A DNA stretch of 6,034 nt from Reyranella sp. (GTDB lineage: Bacteria; Pseudomonadota; Alphaproteobacteria; Reyranellales; Reyranellaceae): NCBI GenBank assembly GCA_030679805.1, contig JAUXST010000734.1:1-6034 (forward strand), in the 5' to 3' direction. The position numbers and the translations under genes are program-made. This document shows, one piece after another, positions 1-5,681 of this stretch (positions within the stretch are counted from its first letter, which is position 1; each line of letters starts with the position of its first letter). The notes under the pieces are model-generated. The model was not told where the DNA came from. It ran no database searches and saw only the letters and a program-made list of their open reading frames with translations.

Positions 1-489
1 CTTCAATGTCCTGAACCACTGGCCGACCTCCTCGACGCCCGGCGCGGCGGGCACGAAGTTGTGCAACAGGAGATCGTCCAGGTAGGAGACGCCCAGTTCG
101 GCCAGGCTGGTTTGCAGGCTGCCGGCCAGCACGTCGAGATCGTAGGTCCGTGTCGGCTGGAAGCCCTCGGCGCCGGCCGCCCGCGCCACCTGCGCCTTGA
201 GGCCGGGCGCGAAGGCCAGGACCCAGCGCGCGGCGGATTTCGCTGCGCTGAGGAGAGGCGAGGGCCGGACCGGGACGATGCCGCACTTGGAGACGACGCG
301 GATCTCCGCGCGCGCATGGCCGCGCAGGAAGTCGCCCACGACGCTCTCCGCCTCGCCCCAGCCGTAGGATCGCGCGGTGTCGAAATGCCGGATGCCCGCC
401 ACATGCGCCCGCTCGAGCGCCTCCGCGCCGCGGCGGCGCGAGATGCGGCCCATGATGGCGGCCGTACCGAAGCCCAGAGCCGGGATCAT
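1..489 (-). CDS. Aldo/keto reductase, N-terminal 163 residues (3' end outside window)
   Basis: This gene encodes an NAD(P)H-dependent oxidoreductase of the aldo/keto reductase superfamily, a cytoplasmic TIM-barrel enzyme that interconverts carbonyls and alcohols. Read from the ATG at 489, the frame stays open to base 1, giving 163 codons with no stop. The protein opens with the family's first strand (MIPALGFGTAAIMGR). The full catalytic tetrad is visible: Asp37 and Tyr42 in HFDTARSYGWGE, Lys68 in VVSKCG, and His143 in LLLHNF. About half of a typical 300-330-residue member is present, and the NADP-binding C-terminal part is missing from the window. The start lies 10 bases after the stop of the dioxygenase gene, so co-transcription is likely. 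The Shine-Dalgarno is weak (GAGACG), which suggests coupling to upstream translation. The substrate cannot be told. The HFDTARSYG style and the insert around residues 75-115 resemble L-fucose/D-threo-aldose dehydrogenase-like members, but this is only an impression. Confidence 0.9.
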   Translation of the reverse strand, partial: MIPALGFGTAAIMGRISRRRGAEALERAHVAGIRHFDTARSYGWGEAESVVGDFLRGHARAEIRVVSKCGIVPVRPSPLLSAAKSAARWVLAFAPGLKAQVARAAGAEGFQPTRTYDLDVLAGSLQTSLAELGVSYLDDLLLHNFVPAAPGVEEVGQWFRTLK

Positions 490-499
490 CGCGGCGTCT

Positions 500-1402
500 C
501 TATTGATAGCGGAACTGGAGCATGAGCCGGTCGGCGGACACCGGTGCCAGGGCCTTGTGATAGCACGAGGTGTCTTCCAGGAAGCCGGCGCCGGCAGGCC
601 CCTCGATCACGCGTTCGGCCTCGGGTCCGTAGGTCTCCTGCACCTCGGCATCGCTGAGACGCGCGCTGCCCAGCAGGTGGCGCAGGCGCTTGCGCCGGCC
701 GCTGCCGGCGACCAGCGCGTGCGCGCCGTTCATGGCGTCGGTGTCGAGGAGATAGAAATTGACGTAGAGGAAATTGAATCCGTTGACGTCGAAGTGATAG
801 TCGATCGTCTGCGAGGCGGCCCGCCGCTCGTCGTCGGAGAGATGGTTGGCCAGACTCCAGAAAAACCAGCACGACACCTCGGTCGGCCGGTAGCCCAGGA
901 ACAGCGACGCCGCGTCAAGGAGGATCTTGTCGCCGGCGAGGGCGCGTATCATCGGAAGCCTGGCTGCGTTCCGGATCGTCGCCAGGGCGAGGTTGCCGCG
1001 GCGCTCAGGCGACTGCGACAGGGCCTCGTAGGTGCCGACGTCGTCCTCGTTGTAGTGAAGGGGCAGTGTTCGCGCGCAGTGCTGGAGTTCGGCGATCGCC
1101 GCTTGGTCGAGGCTCAGTCCCAGCGAATAGGACTGCCGGCGCATCTCCGCGACCTGCTCGGCCGCCGTCCTGGTGGAAAGGACATGGCCCGAGGCGGCGA
1201 CGTCGATGGTTGCTTCGGCGGGATGGTAGAGGTCGGCGATCCTGAGCGGCGCAGCGCCGGAAACGGCGTCCTTCAGCCGATGCAGGCCGGAGTAGGCATC
1301 GCGGACGGTGGCGAAGCGGCCCAGCAGATAGCTGGGGCGATGACGCAAAATGAAAGCTATCCGCCGCATCCTGGAGACTGGCGGAGAGGCAAGGCCGAAC
1401 AT
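500..1402 (-). CDS. Phytanoyl-CoA dioxygenase (PhyH)-like Fe(II)/2-oxoglutarate oxygenase
   Basis: The 300-residue product looks like a non-haem iron, 2-oxoglutarate-dependent oxygenase of the phytanoyl-CoA dioxygenase-like group, which hydroxylates small molecules or lipids in the cytoplasm. The C-terminal half carries the expected iron site. His203 and Asp205 form the HxD motif in DYHFDVNGFNFLYV, and His282 (CYHKALAP) is the distal ligand. Arg292, ten residues later in DRLMLQFRY, is the likely 2-oxoglutarate carboxylate anchor. The strand after HxD (VNFYLLDTDAMNGAHALVAGSG) is the typical double-stranded beta-helix segment. The N-terminal about 150 residues show no motif I recognise. ATG 1402 is the first possible start because an in-frame TGA sits two codons upstream. 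A good AGGAG lies at 1414-1418, 11 bases away, which is slightly long. The gene is first in a leftward pair with an aldo/keto reductase, so the two may act in sequence on the same hydroxylated or carbonyl compound. The family call is firm; the substrate is unknown. Confidence 0.82.
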   Translation of the reverse strand: MFGLASPPVSRMRRIAFILRHRPSYLLGRFATVRDAYSGLHRLKDAVSGAAPLRIADLYHPAEATIDVAASGHVLSTRTAAEQVAEMRRQSYSLGLSLDQAAIAELQHCARTLPLHYNEDDVGTYEALSQSPERRGNLALATIRNAARLPMIRALAGDKILLDAASLFLGYRPTEVSCWFFWSLANHLSDDERRAASQTIDYHFDVNGFNFLYVNFYLLDTDAMNGAHALVAGSGRRKRLRHLLGSARLSDAEVQETYGPEAERVIEGPAGAGFLEDTSCYHKALAPVSADRLMLQFRYQ

Positions 1403-1431
1403 GTTTCATACTACTCCTGCGTCCGCGCGAG

Positions 1432-1452
1432 CGGAACACACTTCGTGTTCCG
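1432..1452. promoter_or_regulatory. Perfect inverted repeat in the divergent promoter region (candidate operator)
   Basis: CGGAACAC at 1432-1439 and GTGTTCCG at 1445-1452 are exact reverse complements separated by ACTTC. The site lies 30 bases before the start codon of the leftward dioxygenase gene and 76 bases before the preferred start of the rightward phosphorylase gene. A dyad between divergent genes is a common position for a transcription-factor operator. It could instead form a 5-base-loop hairpin at the 5' end of the leftward transcript. No regulator gene is in the window, and I do not recognise the half-site. Confidence 0.5.
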
Positions 1453-1456
1453 GAGA

Positions 1457-1486
1457 ATGATGCAGATCAAGTGTCGCCGCGTTCAA
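1457..1486 (-). promoter_or_regulatory. Possible sigma70-type promoter for the leftward operon
   Basis: On the minus strand TTGAAC (1486-1481) and CATCAT (1462-1457) are separated by 18 bases, matching the TTGACA/TATAAT consensus at four of six positions each. Transcription would begin near 1450, which would put the perfect dyad at 1432-1452 right over the start site, a normal place for a repressor. The match is weak and could be chance. Confidence 0.22.
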
Positions 1487-1528
1487 CGTGCCATAGTTGA
1501 TTTTTCGAAGAGATCGCCTGAAAGCCAA

Positions 1529-3022
1529 ATGCTGCGCCTCAAGAAATTGGGTATCGATACCTGCCATGAGACGGTCGCTTTTCTCGCGCGCCGCTGCCCG
1601 CTCTATCGGGCCGAGGAATTCGTGGCGCTGGCGCGCATCGAGATCTCGGGCGGCGGCCGGCGGATCGTGGCCACTCTGAACATCGTCGACGACGAGTCGA
1701 TCTTGGCACCGGACGAACTGGGGCTGTCGCTGCTCGCCCATCGCCATCTGGGGCTGCCCGACGGCACGCCGGTCGAGATCGCACAGGCCGCGCCGCCGCC
1801 CAGCCTCGACCATGTGCGGACCAAGATCGACGGCGGCGTGCTGTCGCCCGAGGCCTATATGGCGATCACCCAGGATCTTGCGGCCCACCGCTACTCCAAG
1901 ATGGAAATCGCGGCCTTCCTGATCGCCAGCGCGCGTTTCACCACCGCGCCCGAGGTGCTGTCGCTGACGCGGGCGATGGCCTCGGTGGGGGGTAAGCTCG
2001 CCTGGAACGGCGACATGATCGTCGACAAGCACTGCATCGGCGGCATTCCCGGCAACCGCACGTCGATGATCGTGGTGCCGATCGTGGCCGCGCACGGGCT
2101 CAAGATTCCCAAGACCTCGTCGCGCGCCATCACGTCGCCGGCGGGCACGGCGGACACGATGGAGGTTCTGGCCCGCGTCGATGTTGGACCCGACGAGATG
2201 CGCGAGATCGTCGCCGCCGAGAAGGGCTGCCTGGTGTGGGGCGGCCACGCCAACCTCTCGCCGGCCGACGACGTGCTGATTTCCGTCGAGCGGCCGCTGG
2301 CGATCGACACGCCCGAGCAGATGGTGGCGTCGATCCTGTCGAAGAAGCTGGCGGCCGGCGTCACGCACCTCGTGATCGACCTGCCGGTCGGCCCGACCGC
2401 CAAGCTGCGCAGCCGCGAATCCTTCGTGCGCCTGCGCAAGCTGTTCGAGTACATCGCCGACGAGGTCGGGCTGAACGCCATCGTCGTCGGTACCGACGGC
2501 AGCCAGCCGGTCGGGCGCGGCATCGGCCCTTGGCTGGAAGCGCGCGACGCGATGAAGGTTCTCGAGCGCGACCCGGCGGCGCCGCGCGACCTCGAGGAGC
2601 GCGCGCTGCTGCTGGCGGGTCACGTGCTGGAGTTCGATCCGGCGCTGCGCGGCGGCCGCGGCATCGTGCGGGCGCGCGAACTGCTGGAGAGCGGGGCGGC
2701 CGCGAAGAAGATGCGGCAGCTCATGGCGGCTCAGGGGCCACCGCCCGAAGTCTCGACGCTGGGCGCCTTGCGGCACGATGTCGTGGCGCCGCGCGACGGT
2801 GTCGTGGAGGCGGTGGACTGTCTCAGGCTGGCGCGGGTCGCGCGGCTGGCCGGCGCGCCCATCGACAAGGGAGCCGGCGTCGACTTCTTCAAGAAGATCG
2901 GCGACCCGGTAGAGAAGGGAGAGCCGCTCTACCGCATCCATGCCGCGTTCGAGGCCGACTTCCGATTTTCCCTGAAGTTCGCGTCCGCGGGCGACGGCGT
3001 CACCATCGCAGGTTCGACATGA
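1529..3022 (+). CDS. Thymidine phosphorylase family protein, long AMP-phosphorylase-like form
   Basis: The 497-residue product belongs to the nucleoside phosphorylase type II superfamily, in the branch shared by archaeal AMP phosphorylase and bacterial 'putative thymidine phosphorylase 2'. These enzymes split a nucleoside or nucleotide with phosphate, giving a free base and a ribose phosphate. An N-terminal extension of about 90 residues (LRLKKLGIDT onward), absent from classical DeoA, is present. The phosphate-binding signature is DKHCIGGIPGNRTS at 166-179, followed by PKTSSRAITSPAGTADTMEV at 194-213, SPADDVLISVERPL at 244-257 and a GPTAK loop at 288-292. The C-terminal alpha/beta domain contains ARLAGAP and GAGVDFFKK, near 438-455. 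The motifs fit the AMP-phosphorylase-type branch rather than DeoA (DKHSTGG type). The start is uncertain: ATG 1529 has only weak GAAAG upstream, while in-frame ATGs at 1457/1460 follow GGAG and would add 23-24 residues. The stop overlaps the next gene's ATG. Whether it prefers AMP, CMP, UMP or thymidine cannot be decided from sequence. Confidence 0.9.
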   Translation: MLRLKKLGIDTCHETVAFLARRCPLYRAEEFVALARIEISGGGRRIVATLNIVDDESILAPDELGLSLLAHRHLGLPDGTPVEIAQAAPPPSLDHVRTKIDGGVLSPEAYMAITQDLAAHRYSKMEIAAFLIASARFTTAPEVLSLTRAMASVGGKLAWNGDMIVDKHCIGGIPGNRTSMIVVPIVAAHGLKIPKTSSRAITSPAGTADTMEVLARVDVGPDEMREIVAAEKGCLVWGGHANLSPADDVLISVERPLAIDTPEQMVASILSKKLAAGVTHLVIDLPVGPTAKLRSRESFVRLRKLFEYIADEVGLNAIVVGTDGSQPVGRGIGPWLEARDAMKVLERDPAAPRDLEERALLLAGHVLEFDPALRGGRGIVRARELLESGAAAKKMRQLMAAQGPPPEVSTLGALRHDVVAPRDGVVEAVDCLRLARVARLAGAPIDKGAGVDFFKKIGDPVEKGEPLYRIHAAFEADFRFSLKFASAGDGVTIAGST

Positions 3023-4626
3023 CGATATCGCTGCACGTTCACGGCGCGGCGAGGACGGTTACGGGCGCATGCTTCCGCCTGGTCACGCCGCATGGTGAAG
3101 TGCTGATCGACTGCGGCATGTTCCAGGGGCCGAAATCGTTGCGCGCCCTCAACTACCGGCCGTTCCCCTTCGAGGCCGCCCGCATCGGCGCCGTTCTGCT
3201 GACGCACGCCCACATCGACCATACCGGTCTCTTTCCCAAGCTCGTGCTCGCCGGCTTTCAGGGCCGCGCGTGGACGACGCCGGCGACGCGTGACCTGTTG
3301 CATTGGCTGCTGCCCGACGCCGGCGCCATCCAGGAAAACGACGTCGAGCGGCTGAACCGGCGCAACGCGCGCCGTGCCGAAGCCGAGGTGGCGGCGATCT
3401 ACACCAAGGCCGACGCCGAAGCCTCGCTCGAACTCCTTCATCCGACTTCCTACGACCGCTGGTTCAAGCCGATCCTCGGCGTGCGCGCCCGGATGCGCAA
3501 TGCCGGCCACATCCTGGGCAGCGCCTTCGTCGAACTGGAGGTCGATGCCGACCCGGCACCGATCCGGCTGGTCTTCTCGGGCGACGTCGGTCCGCTGGAA
3601 AAGGCACTGCAGCCTGATCCCACGCCACCGGCGCCGTCGGACATCGCCGTGATCGAGTCGACCTACGGCGACAGGGTTCGCGAGCGGTTCACCGAAGCCG
3701 AGCGCCGTGCCGTCCTCGGCCGTGAACTTGCCGACGGACTCAAGGCTGGCGGCAATGTCATCGTGCCGGTGTTCGCGGTCGAACGAACCCAGGAAATCCT
3801 CGATGACATCGCAGCGCTGAAGCGCGCGGGCGAGTTCGCCTCGGTTCCTGTCTTCCTCGATTCGCCGCTGGCGGGGCGCACGACCGAGGTGTTCCTTCGC
3901 CACCGCGCCGCGCTGGAACGGTCGGAGGACGGCCATCTCTTCACCACCGGCGACTTCCGCCTCACCGAGACGGTTGAGCAGAGCAAGGCCATCGGCCGAT
4001 TGCACGGCGGCGCGGTGATCCTGGCGGGCTCGGGCATGTGCGACGCCGGGCGGGTCAAGCATCACCTGAAGGATCATCTCTGGCGTCACGACGCGACCGT
4101 CCTGTTCGTCGGCTACCAGGCCCCGGGCACGCTCGGCGCCCTGATCCGCAGCGGCGTGAGGCAGGTCCGCATCCACGGCGAGGAAGTCAGGATCAAGGCG
4201 AGGATCCGCGCCATCGACTCCTACTCGGGTCACGCCGACCGGGATGAGCTGGTGAACTGGGTGCGGCCGATCCTTGCCGGTCTCGGGACGGCGGTACTGG
4301 CGCACGGCGAACCTGACTCGATCGCCGGTCTTGCCGGCGCGCTGTCGAAGGCGGGATTGCCGCAGGAACGCGTCGCCGTACCGTTCCTCGATCAGGCGTT
4401 CGATCTCATCTACCGTGACGGGCGTTGGACTGCCGTGGCGACATCGGCTGGAGGCCAGGCGCCACGCCTGCCGCCGGAGGAAGCGAGCGCACGCCGCGAC
4501 TGGCACAACGACTACGCCCAAATCCTGCTCGACCTGCGCGCCGCCCTGCAGCAGGCGCCGGATGACGGCAGCCGCCGCCGCCTGCTGCAGGAAATGCGCC
4601 GCGTGCTTGGCACGATGAGCCAATGA
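3019..4626 (+). CDS. Beta-CASP metallo-beta-lactamase ribonuclease (RNA-type)
   Basis: The 535-residue product is a zinc-dependent nuclease of the CPSF73/TTHA0252-like beta-CASP family, expected to cut or trim RNA in the cytoplasm. The metal-binding motifs are all present: Asp31 (LIDCGMFQG), the HAHIDH motif at 63-68, His164 (NAGHILGSA) and Asp189 (FSGDVG). The beta-CASP motifs follow as A (Glu213 in IESTYGDR), B (His404 in SYSGHADRDE) and C (His429 in LAHGEP). Histidine at motif C is the mark of RNA-acting members; DNA-acting ones usually have valine. It lacks the RNase J layout. The core ends near residue 472, and about 60 residues more form a linker and a predicted amphipathic helix region (HNDYAQILLDLRAAL, RRRLLQEMRRVL). 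ATG 3019 overlaps the upstream TGA as ATGA, so translation is probably coupled to the phosphorylase. The real RNA substrate is unknown. Confidence 0.92.
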   Translation: MTISLHVHGAARTVTGACFRLVTPHGEVLIDCGMFQGPKSLRALNYRPFPFEAARIGAVLLTHAHIDHTGLFPKLVLAGFQGRAWTTPATRDLLHWLLPDAGAIQENDVERLNRRNARRAEAEVAAIYTKADAEASLELLHPTSYDRWFKPILGVRARMRNAGHILGSAFVELEVDADPAPIRLVFSGDVGPLEKALQPDPTPPAPSDIAVIESTYGDRVRERFTEAERRAVLGRELADGLKAGGNVIVPVFAVERTQEILDDIAALKRAGEFASVPVFLDSPLAGRTTEVFLRHRAALERSEDGHLFTTGDFRLTETVEQSKAIGRLHGGAVILAGSGMCDAGRVKHHLKDHLWRHDATVLFVGYQAPGTLGALIRSGVRQVRIHGEEVRIKARIRAIDSYSGHADRDELVNWVRPILAGLGTAVLAHGEPDSIAGLAGALSKAGLPQERVAVPFLDQAFDLIYRDGRWTAVATSAGGQAPRLPPEEASARRDWHNDYAQILLDLRAALQQAPDDGSRRRLLQEMRRVLGTMSQ

Positions 4627-4644
4627 ACGCCGATCGCCACTCTT

Positions 4645-4681
4645 GACGGACCGGCAGGCGCGCGCTCCAGTCCGTCGCCTG
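4645..4681 (+). repeat. Two overlapping, mutually exclusive inverted repeats in the 75-base intergenic gap
   Basis: GACGGAC (4645-4651) pairs with GTCCGTC (4670-4676), and CAGGCG (4655-4660) pairs with CGCCTG (4676-4681). The stems interleave and share base 4676, so only one full stem can form at a time in simple folding. They sit between the nuclease stop and the lipoprotein's ribosome binding site. No run of T follows, so this is not a clear intrinsic terminator. GC-rich DNA gives short repeats by chance, so a function is uncertain. Confidence 0.3.
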
Positions 4682-4701
4682 TGCAGCCCGGGGGAGAGAC
4701 G

Positions 4702-5037
4702 ATGATGACGACGACAGCAGGTCGCGGATGCCGCAACGCGATCATGGCCGGTGCCCTGGCCGTCCTGGCGGCGGCGTGCGCGCCCGCCGTTCCCGACGAG
4801 AACCTCTTCACGCTCAGCTGGGGCAAGCTCGGCATGGGCTACGAGTCGTTCGTCAACAACCGCAACGATTGCGTCATGGCTGCCAGCGTCATCAGCGAGA
4901 ATGCTGCCGGACGCGAGCGCGCGATGCCGGCAGTGAGCGCCAGCCGCTTCAAGGCGTGCATGCGCGCGCGCGGCTGGGAGGCCGTCGCGGGCGGCTACAG
5001 CGCGCCGCTCGGCTACGACGTCCGGGTCGTACAGTGA
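4702..5037 (+). CDS. Small predicted lipoprotein, unknown function
   Basis: I do not recognise a named family for this 111-residue product. It begins with a short polar, basic segment (Arg8, Arg11), then a hydrophobic stretch (AIMAGALAVLAAAC, 13-26) ending in a lipobox-like cysteine at 26. An envelope lipoprotein exported by Sec and acylated at Cys26 is therefore likely. The lipobox has Ala rather than Leu at -3, so cleavage is less certain. The mature part is about 85 residues with two further cysteines, Cys57 (NDCVMAAS) and Cys86 (FKACMRARGW). These could form a disulphide in the periplasm. The CM-x3-GW ending resembles many small alphaproteobacterial lipoproteins, as a general impression. 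ATG 4702 is preferred because GGGGAGAG ends a few bases upstream; ATG 4705 is equally spaced, and GTG 4681 has no such site. It lies 75 bases after the nuclease gene and 31 bases before a broken gene. Confidence 0.75.
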   Translation: MMTTTAGRGCRNAIMAGALAVLAAACAPAVPDENLFTLSWGKLGMGYESFVNNRNDCVMAASVISENAAGRERAMPAVSASRFKACMRARGWEAVAGGYSAPLGYDVRVVQ

Positions 5038-5068
5038 CGGGGATGCCTCAACCAGGGGAGGAGTCACC

Positions 5069-5312
5069 ATGAGCAAATCGATCCTGATGATCCGGCATGC
5101 GGTCAAGGGCTACGGAAAGTGGCGGCCTGCCTTCGATGCGGACGTCGAGCGGCAGACGGCGGCAACGGCATCGTCATCGAATGGGATGTGAGGGGCAGGC
5201 CCGCGATTTCCTGGCATCGCCGGGCCTGGCGGATAAGATGAAGCAGTCGGGCGTCGTCGATGGCGCCGACGTCTTCTCATCGCGAGGCCGTAGCGCCTCG
5301 ACCTGCCGCTAG
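5069..5312 (+). pseudogene. Broken gene for a small dimeric alpha/beta-barrel (monooxygenase-like) protein
   Basis: A strong ribosome binding site (AGGGGAGGAG, 5054-5063) precedes ATG 5069, which reads MSKSILMIRHAVKGYGKWRP and AFDADVE, but stops at 5189-5191 after 40 codons. The continuation of the same protein appears in other frames. GGNGIVIEWDV is read from 5158 to 5190 in a second frame, and ARDFLASPGLADKMKQSGVV onward to DVF is read from 5199 to 5276 in a third. A possible fourth piece, EAVA, begins at 5284. I recognise this as a family of about 95-residue stand-alone proteins (W-RPAFDAD, then AAGLTNPRVYR, then a I-V-I-WDV strand, then a final helix). They resemble antibiotic-biosynthesis-monooxygenase-type dimeric barrels of unknown role. 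About a dozen codons of the middle (the GLTNPRVYR part) are missing, which also shifts the frame. Sequencing error could explain single shifts but not the lost segment. The last frame's stop overlaps the stop of the opposite gene. Confidence 0.78.
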
Positions 5313-5617
5313 GCGTCCCGCCGGCCCATGCGCGCCAGCGCCTTGGCGACGGCTTCAGCCTGACGGTCGGAGATGTGGCCGTTCGCCTTGTACTCCCGGC
5401 AGACGTTCCGGAGGAACGGACTTTGCGCGGCATGGGCCTCGGCCCGCTTCATCAACGCGTCGTGGATATGGCCGGGCCCCTGGCCCGGTCTTGCGGACCA
5501 GGCCCGGTAGAGCTTGATCGCAACGGCGACGGTGATGGCGGCGACCGTGGCGATCACGATCTGCGTCAGGACAGTCGGATCGCCCATCATCGGCTTACCG
5601 CGTCGGAAGTGTCGCAT
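5309..5617 (-). CDS. Small single-span membrane protein, unknown function
   Basis: The product is 102 residues if the ATG at 5617 is used, or 93/92 if the paired ATGs at 5590/5587 are used. Neither start has a convincing Shine-Dalgarno, so the start is open. One transmembrane helix is clear (VLTQIVIATVAAITVAVAIKL, about 16-36 in the long form), followed by basic residues (KLYRAWSAR), so the C-terminal domain is probably cytoplasmic. That domain, about 60 residues, is hydrophilic and alpha-helical (HIHDALMKRAEAHAAQ, SDRQAEAVAKALARMGRR) with one cysteine at 73. I know no family for it. A GC-rich perfect inverted repeat (5472-5488) falls inside the coding sequence at PGQGPG. The gene faces the broken gene tail to tail, the two stops sharing CTAG at 5309-5312, and is divergent from the DUF2161 gene. 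The helix makes a real gene likely. Confidence 0.68.
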   Translation of the reverse strand: MRHFRRGKPMMGDPTVLTQIVIATVAAITVAVAIKLYRAWSARPGQGPGHIHDALMKRAEAHAAQSPFLRNVCREYKANGHISDRQAEAVAKALARMGRRDA

Positions 5618-5642
5618 TCGAAATTGAGTCTCATCCGTCGTC

Positions 5643-5671
5643 TTTCCTCACTCACAGGCGAACATGATACT
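5643..5671 (+). promoter_or_regulatory. Possible promoter giving a near-leaderless transcript
   Basis: TGATACT at 5665-5671 resembles an extended -10 element (TGnTATAAT-like only in part; GATACT versus TATAAT). The -35 candidate TTTCCT at 5643-5648, 17 bases upstream, is poor. Transcription would begin about 5678, only a few bases before ATG 5682. The stretch 5618-5681 is clearly more AT-rich than the flanking genes and holds no gene, as expected for a divergent promoter region. The exact element is a guess. Confidence 0.25.
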
Positions 5672-5681
5672 TTAACCGCCG

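Noticed and set aside
1434..1450. LexA-type box in the dyad (GAAC...GTTC)
   Set aside because: The spacer is 9 bases, unlike the GAAC-N4-GTTC or direct GTTC-N7-GTTC patterns known for LexA.
1481..1498. Sigma54-like TGGCACGTTGAAC on the minus strand
   Set aside because: The TGGCACG half fits, but the required TTGC-type -12 element is absent at the correct spacing.
377..1528. Long upstream extension of the phosphorylase frame
   Set aside because: The extension is antisense to the well-supported oxygenase gene and carries no domain; the conserved phosphorylase begins near 1529.
1406..2941. A 511-codon open frame on the minus strand, opposite the phosphorylase
   Set aside because: It mirrors the real gene in GC-rich DNA, is rich in Arg/His/Asp/Gln low-complexity sequence, and has no recognisable motif, while the plus-strand protein is a clear conserved enzyme.
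4643..4671. Promoter from TTGACG at 4643
   Set aside because: No acceptable -10 element is found 16-18 bases downstream; the sequence there is GC-rich.
4681..4701. GTG 4681 as the start of the lipoprotein
   Set aside because: It would place the good ribosome binding site inside the gene and add residues before the signal peptide that do not fit.
2929..5106. A 725-codon open frame on the minus strand across the nuclease and lipoprotein genes
   Set aside because: It crosses several real plus-strand features and their intergenic gaps, has no family motifs, and shows antisense-type composition.
5472..5488. CCGGGCC/GGCCCGG hairpin as a terminator
   Set aside because: It lies well inside the small membrane-protein gene, encodes a Pro/Gly-rich turn, and has no following T-run on either strand.
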